From: Labia minor
Taxonomy: Eukaryota > Arthropoda > Insecta > Dermaptera > Spongiphoridae
Direction: 5' to 3'
Length of the DNA: 64,000 bases
NCBI GenBank assembly: GCA_963082975.1
Contig: OY720348.1
Coordinates: forward strand, 61,653,719 to 61,717,718
The notes under the pieces were generated by a model. That model made no database searches and had not been told where the DNA came from. It worked only from the letters and a program-made list of their open reading frames with translations. Position 1 is the stretch's first letter; each line of letters begins with the position of its first letter. Positions 1-12,019 of the stretch are shown here, piece by piece. The translations under genes and the position numbers were made by a program.

Positions 1-580
1 ATCTAAAATTTATTGAATTTGGATTTTGTCGAATTGATTGAAATTGAACCGTCCAATAAATCTCAATTTTTTAATAAATAAAAAGTAGTTAATTCGTGAG
101 TGGTTGGACATGCAAAAAAAGATAAATGGCTCCTGGTTGGGACTTGCCAGGTGACTGTGATATGAGGAAAGAAGGGCTTTGTCCTCGGGGATCGGCTGCT
201 TTAACCTAACGACACTTGAACCAATTGTTTATATCGCAAGTTGGCGATGAAAAAGCACCCAGGAGGGTCGTTACGAAGAAGCCTTGTACAAATAGCAGCT
301 GAATATGAACAGACACAATATAATTATTATCAAAGTATAGAAGTTAAATGAATCAATTCAATAGATTTATAGTCAACCTCACTTTCCATCTAAGCTAACT
401 TTTTCCTTTTATTTGCAAAAATTTTATTTTTGAACATTTCTTTGAACATTTTTTTCATTTTATTATTTAATTAAAATTAAGGATAAAATCAATACCAATA
501 TAAAAATGATTTGACGTTATCTATATAAAAAAATAGACAGAGGGGCTGTTGCAAACTGTTGATCGCGAACAGTTTGAAAG
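1..580. other. Intergenic, no gene seen
   Basis: AT-rich spacer. Positions about 120-300 are noticeably richer in GC than the surroundings and contain no open frame that I recognise. This patch may be a decayed repeat, but nothing identifies it. Confidence 0.4.
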
Positions 581-800
581 TCGATCGCGCAGCATAAAAC
601 TTCTCTAAAAAAGAGATCGATCACGCAGCATAAAGCTTTTCTAAAAAAAGGTCGATGGCGCAACATTAAGTTTTTCTAAACAAGGTCGATCGCGCAACAT
701 GAAGTTTTTCTAAAAAATGGTAGATTGTGCAGCATAAAACTTTTCTAAATAAAGATCGATCACGTAGCATAAAGCTTTTCTAAAAAAAGGTTGATCGCCC
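581..800. repeat. Degenerate ~35-bp minisatellite, about 6 copies
   Basis: Six tandem units of 34-36 bp, each beginning with a variant of TCGATCGCGCAGCAT and ending in a TTTTCTAAAAAAAGG-like tail, followed by a partial seventh. Unit-to-unit differences are scattered substitutions, so the array is old. The GATCGCGC core makes it a local CpG-rich island in a very AT-rich background. Confidence 0.85.
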
Positions 801-919
801 ATGAATAAGAAAAATGAATGCCTATCATACCAGTATTACATTTTTCCATTCCTATTATATACCCTTACATAGGAGAATCTATAATTAAAGAGACTGGTCA
901 TTTATTGAAAGTGAAAAGT

Positions 920-1535
920 AATAAGTTGACCTGTGGCCAGGTCCGAAAAGACCGACGGTTTGAAATAAATTAATTTCCAGCTACAGAAACAATTTCAAAT
1001 AATTTTAATATATCTATTAATTCAATAAAAAACAGATATGGGTATAACATAAATATTTTTAATTTTATTTTATTTATAATATATATGTAAGACCAGGCTG
1101 TGACGTCATGCATGGCTGGATGACGTCATATAATTTTAAATCAAGAAAAAACTAATAAATATGATTTTTTTCGAGGATAAAACCAATACAAAATGCATGA
1201 TTCGTGGTGATATATAAAAAAATCTCCTTTGGTGTGAAAATAACCCTTTCCTTCCTATCGTCGATCGCTAATACTACCACTTCCGGTTTCCGGAATTGCA
1301 CCAAAAGTTGATCAATTCATCCCACTGATGCATTAAGTAAATATACCAAATTTCATCAAAATCGGTTGAGCCGTTCAGGCTGTACACATCTATACGGACG
1401 GACAGACGGACAGACATCATGCTAAAAATACTTTTTTCTGTTTAGAAAATGCATGATTCGTGGAGATATGTAAAAATCTCCACATGTGAAATTTGGTGTG
1501 AAAACAATACCTCCCTTACTATCGTCGGTCGGTAA
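920..1535. repeat. Dispersed repeat, copy 1 (with GACGTCAT palindromes)
   Basis: Opens with AATAAGTTGACCTGTGGCC and closely matches 2455-3016. It contains two TGACGTCA palindromes about 20 bp apart near 1100-1130. An internal direct repeat begins AAATGCATGATTCGTGG (near 1190 and again near 1446), and a GGACGGACAGACGGACAGAC run lies near 1395-1415. No open reading frame was seen. The internal direct repeats and lack of coding capacity suggest a non-autonomous mobile repeat of unknown class. Confidence 0.7.
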
Positions 1536-1539
1536 AAAT

Positions 1540-2450
1540 GAATAGAAATTATTTTTGATAAATCCTGTTTCATTTTTTTTCCTCTCATCAATAATTTATA
1601 AATAATATTGTAAATATAACAAATTTTATTTGATAATTGAATTATTTAAATGGTTATAACCTCCCTCCAATCTTTACCTATAAGTTTATATAACATTTCA
1701 TTAGAATTAAGAATAACGTTTTTGAACTTATTATTGGAATATATAGTAAGATTAAATTAGAATGCTGTGCTGGATTAAATAATCTATTCAAAAAAAATGT
1801 TGGTCGCTTATTCACATTTTGGCACATCAGTTGATAATTTAAGGGATATGGATACTTCTTCTCCGTGGTTTTAGTTATGTCATAGTATTTCCTCAGAAGC
1901 TCTCTTTTTTACAAAATAATATTAACGAGGTACTGTGATAGGTAGTTTTCTCTTCATTCCGTCCAATGATTGATCACTTCATTTCCATTGTCGTTCACTT
2001 TCACTCCTCTCTTAACTTCTTCCTAAATTCGCTTGGCTATCTCTCATCTTTCCTTTTCAACTTTAGTATTAAAAATAAATACTATTACTATTCTACACCA
2101 TTCCTCTTCTTCAATCGAACTTTGAATTTTTATATATGTTTTATTTAAAGGTTTAAACTTTGGAAAATTATTAATTCTATTTTCTAACCCCAAAACCAAT
2201 TACTTTTAATTTCTCAGATCATTTTCATTTTATTCCCTAAACTTTCTGGCTAGTCAATTATGTAGTCAATGAAAAGTAAATTCCAATTCTTTTCAATGAT
2301 AATAGATTTGTTTTAATGATGTCAAAACTTTTTTTAAATTGTTCAGTTATATTTTTTACAAACTGTCTTCTTTATGCATTTAGCATAATTTATAACATAA
2401 ATATTTGACATAATTAACAGATGTCTCTCTATTGGCATTAACATATTTAC
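1540..2450. other. Intergenic, nothing recognised
   Basis: AT-rich sequence between the two copies of the 0.6 kb repeat. The 60-codon open stretch at 1966-2148 is low-complexity (Phe/Tyr/Ser-rich) and shows no family resemblance, so I do not call it a gene. Confidence 0.4.
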
Positions 2451-2454
2451 TTTA

Positions 2455-3016
2455 AATAAGTTGACCTGTGGCCAGGTCCGAACCGACCGACGGTTTGAAA
2501 TAAATTAATTTCCAGCTACAGAAACAATTTCAAATAATTTTAATATATCTATTAATGGAATAAAAAACAGATATGGATATAACATAAATATTGTTAATTT
2601 TATTTTATTTAGAATATATATGTAAGACCAGGCTGTGACGTCATGAATGGCTGGATGACGTCATATAATTTTAAATTAAGAAAAAACTAATAAAGATGAT
2701 TTTTTCGAGGATAAAACCAATACAAAGTGCATGATTCGTGGTGATATATAAAAAAATCTCCTCATGTGAAATTTGGTGTGAAAATAACCCTTCCCTTCCT
2801 ATCGTCGATCGCTAATACTACCACTTCAATTGATCAATTCATCATATTGTTGCATTAAGTAAATATACGAAATTTCATCAAAATCGGTTGAGCCGTTTAA
2901 GCTATCTATACGGACGGACGGACAGACATCATGCTAAAAATACTTTTTTCTGTTAAGAAAATGCATGATTCGTGGAGATATGTAAAAATCTCCACATGTG
3001 AAATTTGGTGTGAAAA
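2455..3016. repeat. Dispersed repeat, copy 2
   Basis: Second copy, same orientation, of the repeat at 920-1535. It has the same opening, the same paired TGACGTCA palindromes and the same AAATGCATGATTCGTGG internal direct repeat. It diverges through small indels and lacks the last ~30 bp. About 1.5 kb separates the two starts. Confidence 0.7.
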
Positions 3017-5268
3017 AAATAACAATAAATTAAATAAATTCTGGTAAACTCAATAAAATCAGTATCTTGCATATTTTAAATGGATTTTATGTTTTAAATA
3101 TTTTTTTTTTTTACTTTCTTTTCAGAATGATTACATGAGAAAACAATTAAGATAATGTCAATAATATAAATAAAAATGCAATATATATCGATAATATATA
3201 TGGATAATAAACTACATACTAAATTAATTTTCATGGTCAAATATCTCAAGGTGTAAGTTAGTTGAGGTATTTAATTTAATTATGGATCTGGATTCAGACT
3301 TCGAGTTAAACAACCCCTGTGACAAACTTCCATCGACCCGTAAGTGGCGGGAACAGACTTGTTGGGAACCTTTGATCTAGATCTTGAAAGGGAGGAATTT
3401 CTCTTATGTAGTTTGTATAATGTTGATAAATACAAGTATATTTTACTATTTATTAATTAATTATATTTCATTTGAAATAGAAACTGAAGAACAATAAATG
3501 AAATAAAATTACCATTTCGATTGTGTAATTGTTCCCACAACAATATTTCTATGCATACATATAATTTTTAGAATTATTGATTATGAATCGATTTATGTAA
3601 ATAACAGATTTTATTTAATTCTAAAAGAAATATTTACACAAATATTAAATATATATACGAGGAGAAGTCAATAAGTTCGTGTCTTTTGAATTTTCCATCT
3701 TATAAATGAAATGGCAACACTGCTCCTGTCAATAGGCATCTATCAGCTGACTCCTGTTGAAATATGAACCAGCTGGGCCTTTTAGTTTTTGTTTCACATT
3801 CACTAATAATTTCATAATTGTGATTGGAGGAAAAATTGGAATAAAGTGAATTTCCATGAAAATCCATCCCTCCAACTATAAATTATATATATATAAACTC
3901 TTTTAACAATTAAATCTTAAATTATAAATCAAATATCGAGTGTCTCTAATGTTCTTTTACACACAACCATATATAAAAATAGGATATATATTATAATTTA
4001 CACATATTTATCAGGTCATCTTTTTAAAATTCAATAGGAAGTTTATTGAGACGTGAAGCGTCTTTGAGCCTCTGCCATAAGCACATTTAAACAGATTCTA
4101 TGCGGTTTACATCTCCTCGACTTTTCATCCCTTTTTCTGTATCAAAGTACTAGGAAGAGAATGGAAGTGGAAGAGAGAAGGGTTGGGGGATCTTTTGCAA
4201 TCTAAGAGAATTTTAACTCTGCTTTTATTAAGTTTTCTTTATGTAGCTTCTTATTGCTGCGTGTTTTAAAAGAAATAATTGAAAATTTTATGAAGGGCCA
4301 AGAGAAAGAGGATCACAATGGAGAGGGAAGGAGGAGGATTTAGAGTTGGCGAGAGGTGATGGATGAAATTTAACAGAATTAGATAGAATTTTTTTTAATG
4401 ACACAATCACAAGGTTTATTCTTCTCAAATTGTTTTTTTATTAATTGACTATCAAATAACCATAGGGATAAGCATTATGTAGAGGTATCAATATTATTCG
4501 AATTCCTTTTAAAGGTTTTTATAGAAAAAAATTCAATAATAAAAATCAACAACATATAATATAAATATATATATTGTAATAAAAATAATGCTTTCAAGAG
4601 CTATTCAACCTGGTATGTTTTCCGAATTGTTTTATGAAGAATGCTATTATTTGAAATAAAATTCAAATTGAATTAAAAATAACACATTTTTTAATTAATG
4701 TTCAAAAACAGAATTTTCTATAGAATAATAAATTTTTTTTTTTTAATATAGCTATTTAAAATCAACTGTATATATTTATTTAAAAAAAAATTAATATTTT
4801 TTCTATTGTTTATTTTTTACATTTGAATTTAATTCAAATGAGTAAAAGATAATGATGGTGCAACTTACAAACAAAAGTCAGCAAACAATTTTCATTTTGA
4901 ACTTAGACAAAAGTCATTTAATAGAAGTAATAGAGAGGGAGTAGAGAAGTGGATTTTCGCGAAAATTTCATATAGTTGATATGATTCAATACTAGACAGC
5001 AGTAAAGTTTGAGAACCAGCCCAGCCATTAACACAAAAAAATGAAATCTGCAATATTCAGATTATTTATTATTTAGTTTAAACCTGTTTATGCATTTGGT
5101 CTTGTGTCAATAAAAAACTCTATCGACATTCTATTTTTTATTACTCTTGTTACGATTTACAAACAATATATTTTTAATTTATATTAAGGGACTATAGTTT
5201 AGAGGAATTTGTTCTCTTCATCAAACTATAAGACAAAGTCCTCAAAACTACAGTATAATCTCTTTATA
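3017..5268. other. Intergenic; possible mariner end at 3655-3790
   Basis: AT-rich spacer. Near 3658 a CGAGGAGAAGTCAATAAGTTCG stretch, split here only by one base of certainty, resembles the outer end of a mariner inverted repeat, and the next 130 bp are more complex than the background. No transposase frame or partner end was found. A purine-rich patch (4130-4390) and long A/T runs make up the rest. Confidence 0.3.
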
Positions 5269-5747
5269 CGAGGATGTGTGTGGTCTGAAAAGTTACCGAC
5301 CTGGCCAAGAAAAACGATGTTTTTCAATTTTTTTTTTGTTTTATTTTTCAAAATTCAAGATAATTGAGACCTGTACGATGTCAGCTGAACGTGTGCGAAA
5401 TATTTTGCAAAACCATTTGAATATGGAAAGCTGTGTGCAACGTGGGTGCCGCATTTCATAACGTTAGACCAAAAATTGCTTCGAAAAACCATTTCTAACG
5501 ACAATTTAAAGTTGTATGCGTAATCCAAACGAATTTTTCCGTCGATTCATAACTGTTGATGAGACTTAAATTAAATTAAATCAAATTTAATTAATTAAAT
5601 AATTTATTAATTAATTAAATTAATTAGAACACCGTTATGAGAAATGTATCAGTGTTGATAGAGATTATGTTGAAAAATATAGCAAAAAAAAAAATTTAAA
5701 AACATCGATTTTCTTGGTCAGGTTGGAAACTTTTCAGACCACCCTCT
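5269..5747 (+). mobile_element. Short mariner derivative with ~50-bp inverted repeats
   Basis: The element is flanked by TA on both sides. Its ends are imperfect inverted repeats: the left reads GAGGATGTGTGTGGTCTGAA and the right, reversed, begins GAGGGTGGTCTGAAAAG. Both continue into CCAAGAAAA.CGATGTTTTT. The interior has a decayed stretch of mariner transposase (MSAERVRNILQNHLNM at about 5377-5424, then a frameshifted WVP.FITLDQK-like segment). The rest of the transposase, including the catalytic acidic residues, is gone. This is an internally deleted non-autonomous copy. Confidence 0.75.
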
Positions 5748-5929
5748 TATAATAAAATTTTATTTTACAAGCATAAGGCAACCTTTTAATATTTCTTTAA
5801 TTTATAAAAGTTCTGATACTCTTGGCAAAAAATAAATTAAGTCTTGACTATCTATAATTGAACATTATTATTTTTTATTGTTAATTTCATTTTTTTATCT
5901 GCAGATAATTCAAATGATTAATGCAGAAG

Positions 5930-6370
5930 ATGATGCTCTTTCTGTGCAAAAAAAGTTGATACTAATTTCTCAGCTACCCATTTGATTTGTGTTTCTTCTA
6001 ACTTCGGGTTCATCGCCACAAAGTTAAAAGAACTTGAAGATCCCAAATTAAGCTTACACGATTCACTTTACATCTTAGATGGTGTGAAAAAAAAAATTGA
6101 GAATACTGTCGGACCCCGCGCCGATATAGTTCAAACAAAGATTTCCAAAGTGCTGGAGAATAATATGGGTTTAGATTTTATGAGACAATCATGCGATATA
6201 CTAAATAGTTTAAATATTGAGCCAAACAACTTAGTCACAATTAAACTGAATCAGTGAAATAATGGCTCTGAAATTTGCACCTCTCACATCTTGTGATCTT
6301 GAGAGGTCATTTTCTATTTATAAAAATATTCTGACCGATCGCCGAACAAATTTCACTTTCATTTCATTTG
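5930..6370 (+). pseudogene. hAT-type transposase C-terminal relic
   Basis: An open stretch at about 5982-6257 encodes a helical segment containing LSLHDSLYILDGVKKKIE. It is followed, one frame over from 6262, by MALKFAPLTSCDLERSFS and IYKNILTDRRTNF. The pattern APLTSCDxERSFSxYKxxLxDRR is the C-terminal dimerisation region of hAT transposases and of CGGBP1-like proteins derived from them. A frameshift plus stop separates the two parts and no N-terminal half is visible, so I call a relic. Family assignment is by motif recall only. Confidence 0.6.
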
Positions 6371-6625
6371 TGTGTGTGTGTGTGTGTGGACAAGATTAAG
6401 CAAAAACGGTTTGAGCTAGAATCATGAAATTTGGTATAAGGGCATTATTCAAAATTCGTAGTTTTCTATCAACTTTTAAGAAATCTACCTACCACGTTTT
6501 GATTTTTTTTTCATCTAAACTGATTTAATTAATTAAATTTAATTTAAATATAATATATGTTATTTAATCCAATTAAAATTGCGAGATAGTCGATTGGAGA
6601 CACTCCAGATTTTTAAAATTCTATT
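6365..6625 (+). mobile_element. ACTATCTCGC-family non-autonomous element, truncated copy
   Basis: Begins in a (TG)n tract at 6367, directly against the hAT relic. It then carries the family core GGTTTGAGCTAGAATCATGA and ends with GCGAGATAGTCGATTGGAGA followed by CACTCC. The region from about 6500 to 6530 lacks roughly 200 bp present in the copies at 8502 and 17212. The left end is also missing. Confidence 0.6.
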
Positions 6626-8329
6626 ATTTCTTTGGCTCTAGCAGACTTTAAAGTTTTTCTCAGCATCACCACATTCCTCCAACCTTCCTTCTGATACACC
6701 TAAATCAAATTCATAAATTTTCTCAATTCGCTTTTGCCTAATTTTATATTATAAGTTAATTGCACATGAGTCTACCAACCGGTATTTTCTATTTGCTTTT
6801 ACCATAAAAAAAATTGCAGTTAGTTTTCTCAATATAGTCAATTTTACAGTAGAAAGCAATTTGACATATTCTTATATTAATAAAAAAATTAATATTATAA
6901 TTCGTTTAATTATTCATATGCTTATACTATTTAACTATAAAATATTAATATTTTTAATGAATATAATAATGAACTTCACCATCTTCAATATTTTCTTTAA
7001 CTTATTTTGTCTTTTAGCAATTAACTGATATCATTCCATCATCATAGGAATGAATGACTTTCTCAAATGATGTTATTATTCAGGGTGATATCAAAAAGTT
7101 GTAACTTTACCCTCCCGTTTTCATATAAAAAAGTATGCAATTTTCAAAGAATTTTTAATTTGCATAATCGTAGATCATCTTGCGATAGGATAAATTGGGT
7201 TTGTTGACTTATGCTCCACTTAATAGGTTTAAAGATATTGAAGGAAAGGAACCAAAAGAAAAAGAAATTTGTCATTTTATCAACAAATCTCAGCAAATAC
7301 AATAAAAAAATTCTACATAATACATACATTTATGTATAAAGATGATAAGATGAGAATTTGTTATTAAATTTTTGGCATCAGGCAATACTACATCATGAAA
7401 CTCCACCTGATATAATTGTAGATGTTAATCCTATAAATAATTTATTTAAATAAAATTAGAAAAATGAAAATAAATTTTCTTTTGATATTTCTACTCATTT
7501 ATTTAAATTTTTGACTTTTTTAAATTAGGTATATTTTTTAAATTTGTTTTAAATCCAGATGATTATATTATATTATAATTTATTAAAATGTTTTTTTTTT
7601 TATTTATTATGTTTAAAATATTCTTTTTTATGATGTGATATTATTAAAAAATAACGGTTGGTCTGGGCAAGTTGTGATTCATGTTCTAACAATTCCCAAA
7701 CAACGAATTAATATAATATTTTATTTTAAATTCTTATATTCAAATATCATTTCAATTAAATAATTTATTCTAAAAGTTCTCATTTTAATTAATTTAATAA
7801 AATATTTAGATCATATTTAACTTAATTTTTATTTATTCTTTATATATATTTGAATATTTTTTCTTTTCTTCTAAGGGAGGGAATTAACTATGATCTAAAA
7901 AAATTAATAAATGAACTTAATAATAAAAAAACAAATTAATCAATTAATTTAAATTAATACTATTAATGAATGTATATATTAGTAATTTATCTATAGTTTT
8001 ATACCGTTAATTTTTATAAATTGTCTAAAGTCTCTAACTTAGCATTTTCTCAAATTTCATTGTAATTAAAAATATTTAATAAAAATCAAGCAATGAAAAT
8101 AAAATATCAAAATGAAATGATCAAGAAATATTATACTCTATTTGTCTATTATAACATATACAATATTTACGAACCATAGGCGGAGGAAATATTAGGAGAT
8201 ATCATTGCGGGTTCAGGCCAAATCGATCAACATTAATTAAGATATTTTCATTATGACAGATATTAGAAAAAAACCGCGAATTCAATATTTCTGTTCACTA
8301 ATTATTAGTAGACTTTAGTAAAACATACG
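6626..8329. other. Intergenic, nothing recognised
   Basis: Very AT-rich, with several homopolymer and AT runs. The 61-codon minus-strand stretch at 7144-7329 has no recognisable domain. I see no gene. Confidence 0.4.
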
Positions 8330-8501
8330 TTTGACTCAATAGATTCGGATAAACTTTTTCAAATTTTTATCTTCAAATTTGTCTTGAATGTAGTAAAGTA
8401 AGAGTAAGATCGGAAATCAATTGTAAAATATTAGATTACCCAGACGACTTAAATATAATAGGAGATTTGGGAATTGCATGTAATAGCGATGAAAAATTAG
8501 C
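8330..8501 (+). pseudogene. Non-LTR retrotransposon reverse transcriptase relic, 5' part
   Basis: A reading frame with at least one shift runs from about 8345 to 8500. It contains KILDYPDDLNIIGDLG, which matches the YxDD catalytic box of non-LTR reverse transcriptases with the usual Ala replaced by Pro. Upstream, SDKLFQIFIFKFVLNVV resembles the preceding palm strand. It is interrupted at about 8502 by a non-autonomous element and resumes at about 9102. The enzyme would copy retrotransposon RNA into DNA, but this copy cannot be functional. Confidence 0.6.
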
Positions 8502-9101
8502 TGGAGTGTCTCCTCTCGACTATCTCGCAATTTGAATTGGATTAAATAACATAATATATTATATTTAAATTTAATTAATTATAAATTATAAATAATAAAT
8601 AATAAATATTAAACCAGCGCATGTTTGGCTTTTTGTTGATGGCACCACGTCACGTGTTGGCGCGTGAGATTTGCAGTGTTAAAAAATTAATTCTGGTAAT
8701 TTCAGCGATTCAATCAAGCTGAAATTCTATATATAGAAGTTTTATACAATAATTAATCATGTGAAAAATTATCAAACATATATCTTTATTTTTACGGTCA
8801 CTTTAGAGGAAAAAAAATCAAAACGTTGTAGGTAATGACCCTCTTCCGGTTGAGCTACATTTCTCAAAAGTTGATAGAAAACTATGAATTTTGAATAATG
8901 TCCATGTACCAAATTTCATCATTCTAGCTCAAACCGTTTTTGCGTAATCTTGCCTACATACATACACACATACACACACACACACAGACATTTTTCTCAA
9001 CCTTAGTCAAAATGATTCAGGAACCTTCAAAACGTATAAAAACATCAAAATCTCAACATCGAAAATTTTCGTGATCGCAATACTATCGCTGGCGAGATAG
9101 T
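8502..9101 (-). mobile_element. ACTATCTCGC-family non-autonomous element, longest copy
   Basis: About 600 bp, starting GGAGTGTCTCCTCTCGACTA and ending GGCGAGATAGT. The inner ends ACTATCTCGC (8519) and GCGAGATAGT (9092-9101) are inverted repeats of each other. The interior includes CACGTCACGTGTTGGCGCGTG, a CTTTAGAGGAAAAAAAATCA segment and an ACACACA tract, with no ORF. It interrupts the non-LTR relic between the YxDD box and the downstream GLEIN-like region, so it is younger than that retrotransposon. Other copies lie at 6365, 17212 and 31321. I could not define a clean target duplication. Confidence 0.65.
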
Positions 9102-9775
9102 AATTAATCGAGGTAGGAAAAGAGATGGGGTTTGAAATTAATAGTGATAAGAAAAAATATTTAGTAACAAAGAGGAACAGTATTAACATACACAAAATCT
9201 TAATATACAAAATGTAGAAAAATTGAATGTAATCACGAAGGATAATAATATTTGAGAAGAATTTAAATCGAGTTTGCAATCGGGAAACGCCTGTTATCAT
9301 GCAGTAAAGAGGCTTATCATCTCATCAAAATTATTATCAAAGGGAATCAAAATTAAAATATATAAAACAATTATTTTGTCTGTTGTATTATATGGGTGTG
9401 AGGCATGGTCTATGGCCCTGGGAGATGAGAGTAGATTCAGAGTATTTAAGAATAGGATTCTTCCCAGCATTTATTGACCAAAGAAAGATGAGGTCACCGG
9501 GTAATGGCGGAGTCTGCATAATGACCTCTATGCAGCTTCAGAAATAGTTAGGGTTATAAAAGCGAAAAGGTTGCGATAGGCAGGACACGTGGCTAGAATG
9601 GGGGGGAAATGATTCTGGTGTGGAGACCGATTGGAAAACGTCCACTTGGAAGACCACAGACGCGTAGGAAGGGACGTAAGAGAGATGGGTCAAGGGCTCA
9701 GGATAGGGACACTTGGAGAAATGTGGTTGTTGCGGCCAAGAACTTTCGAGTATCGTTGAGCCACATAGATAGATA
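9102..9775 (+). pseudogene. Non-LTR retrotransposon reverse transcriptase relic, 3' part
   Basis: Continues the relic at 8330. About 9108-9165 reads EVGKEMGFEINSDKKKY, then a frameshift leads to an open stretch at 9274-9477 with SGNACYHAVKRLIISSKLLS and IYKTIILSVVLYGCEAW. These match the thumb/C-terminal region of RTE- or jockey-like elements (canonical form AGNRCYxGLxxxLxSxLLS...YKTxIRPVLLYGCETW). Beyond a stop at 9477, shifted frames still show IVRVIKAKRLR.AGHVARMGG and RDTWRNVV-like remnants to about 9770. Several stops and shifts make it a pseudogene. Confidence 0.7.
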
Positions 9776-11587
9776 GATATAACATATACAATAATAATAT
9801 ATATAATTAATTTACTGATTAAATTAAAATATATTTTAAATAAGAACACAAAAAGAAATTAATGTTTTATGTAATATACTGATTGAAACAAAATGCATAA
9901 AAACCTTTTACTACTTTCAACCAAATACAACTTGGGGGTAAAGGGGCGGAGTCCCCGTCTAGGTGTGAAAAGCAGCTAGTACCTATATAATTCCATGTAT
10001 GTATAATGATGTAAAAATGTTATCGCCATGGGGGAATTTGGCAGGCATTGGGGTTTCTCAACCAGTTGATTGTCCGACAACAGCGCCCTCATTGCGATAA
10101 CATTTTCCGTCACTATAAATATATATATGAAATTCAAATTTAAATAATAATATATGTATATATTTGTTTTTGATGATTGTATAACTTCTTTATCCCCTTC
10201 ATGACAACTTCACATCACCGAGTTTACTGGTGCACCATATAAAAAGAATAGATGCCTAATATAGGCTTAAATCTGATTCACAGGTTATTCACACAACACG
10301 CCAATCCAGTCTCTGAGTAGATTTAATGAAAACAATTTAATTCATACAAATTTAAATTATATTACAATTAAATTAAAAAATTGTATATGAAATTTTAAAA
10401 TTATTTTAAAGATATATATTATAAAATGTACAATAATTAAATTTGGAAGGCCGTTGTTGGAATAGCATAAGGGTGAAGACCCTTTTATCTTCTTGAATAT
10501 CCTGTAATTACTTGTACTATATAAATCAAAGAAAACACCGTTTTTAAATAAAAATAAATATAATTATCGTGTAAAGATTAATTGTGGCTAATCCATTATT
10601 TGTAATCATAATATAAAAATATTATTTCTATTATAAGCCTATTAAATATTAACGTTTTATTTTTTTAATTGTTTTTAAAATAATTCTTTTTGTATAATAT
10701 ATACATATAAATATAACCTTCTTTTCATTAAAATTGATTTATTATTAATTTTATTTTTATTTTAGGGATCTAAGTTCAATATTTTTTTTCACATGAAATA
10801 AGTGATATTTTATGTTCTTTTTACTAAATGAATAATAAATAAAAATAAAAATTAAATTTTCAATATTTTTTTATTTATTATTAATATTTATTATTATACC
10901 AATATATATATATATATATATATATTATGAATGGAAACTCAAGGTAAAAAACAACTATAGTAGTTGACAGAAGTGAAAAGATTAAATATATATGTATGTA
11001 AAATAAATAATAAATTAAAAATTTACAAATCAAATAAAAATATTAATTACATATTAACAGAAATTTAATTCTCCTTTTTTTTCTATTTCCCTTTCTTCCT
11101 CTCCTCGAAATATGTACATATTGTAGAAGACATACAATTTTATAGTGCCCATTATAATAGGGCAGTTGTAAATTTACTTGGATATTAAATAAAAAAAAAA
11201 TTATGATTTTTATTCTACCCTCGAGTTGGAAAGAGATGGAAGGAGCACAAGCCAAATAGCATTGAAAGTGAGATCAGCTTTATAATATCTCATTTAAAAG
11301 AAACAAGAGAAGACGAGATAAGTTCGAGGGGGGGAAACATTGGAGAGGAAATGACAGACTTAGCTCTGAATGATCTTGTTGCTTACTTACCCCTACTAAC
11401 TTGTAAGAAGATCCTTTTTCCGGTTCATCAATATTGCACAATTTTTTTCTCTCTAATTAATGATAAGATGATCAATCTTAAAAACAGCCAAATGAACTGG
11501 GCATTTATTTATTTATTTGTTTGTTTAGAAATGGCTAGAAAATATTATAATGAAAGGTCATCCAAGATCTTATTTTCTTAGATTAAA
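9776..11587. other. Intergenic with microsatellites; no gene seen
   Basis: AT-rich sequence containing a small MITE (10013-10107, listed separately), a (TA)n tract at about 10903-10924, and a GC-rich GGGGCGGAGTCCCCGTCTAG patch at about 9940-9962 from an unidentified repeat. Open stretches at 11043-11255 (-) and 11351-11581 (+) have no recognisable domain, and I do not call them genes. Confidence 0.4.
10013..10107. mobile_element. Tiny MITE-like inverted repeat
   Basis: AAAAATGTTATCGC at 10013-10026 is inverted as GCGATAACATTTT at 10094-10106. The ~70-bp loop is GC-richer than the flanks and non-coding. The size and structure fit a MITE or a snap-back repeat. No superfamily can be assigned. 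Confidence 0.4.
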
Positions 11588-11935
11588 TTAATTGGTAATT
11601 GTTTACAAAACGGGAAGCTTTAGGGATTTAGATGAAACTTTGCCAGTGGATTCCTTTTTTAATTCCAAAGGAACTTTCCTTAGACAATATTTCTCGGCCT
11701 CTTGTAGTTTACGAGATAAAAATTATTAGAATTTGCATATAGATCTATTCACATTCAATTTACCTACCATGTTTTATTATTTGACCAGCAGAGGGCTTCA
11801 CTAATTTTCGTTTTTTTTTTTGTTTTTTTTTCAGTTCGATTTAGATAAATGAAAATTAAAAAAATAATTAATTAAATAATTTTTCTATATCCAAATCGAA
11901 CTGAAAAAACTGTTTTGTAAACAATTACCAATTAA
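11588..11935. mobile_element. 348-bp MITE with 24-bp perfect terminal inverted repeats
   Basis: The left end begins TTAATTGGTAATTGTTTACA (11588) and the right end is its exact reverse complement over 24 bp, ending at 11935. The outermost TTAA on each side may be a target duplication, as in piggyBac-type insertion, leaving 20-bp inverted repeats. A second inverted pair, TTTCAGTTCGATTTAGATA (about 11830) and its near-complement ending TCGAACTGAAA (about 11905), lies inside, so the right half can fold into a long hairpin. No coding capacity. Confidence 0.75.
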
Positions 11936-12019
11936 GTTTATATTTAATTTGTTATTGTTCATTATAATAATTGTTTTTTTAATGTACTCTATTGTTAATA
12001 AAAAATAGGTTATTATATA

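Noticed and set aside
9940..9985. GGGGCGGAGTCCCCGTCTAG...CTAGT as a Helitron 3' end
   Set aside because: The hairpin has only a 4-bp stem and no matching 5' TC end or Rep/helicase fragment was seen; the CTAG is too common to rely on.
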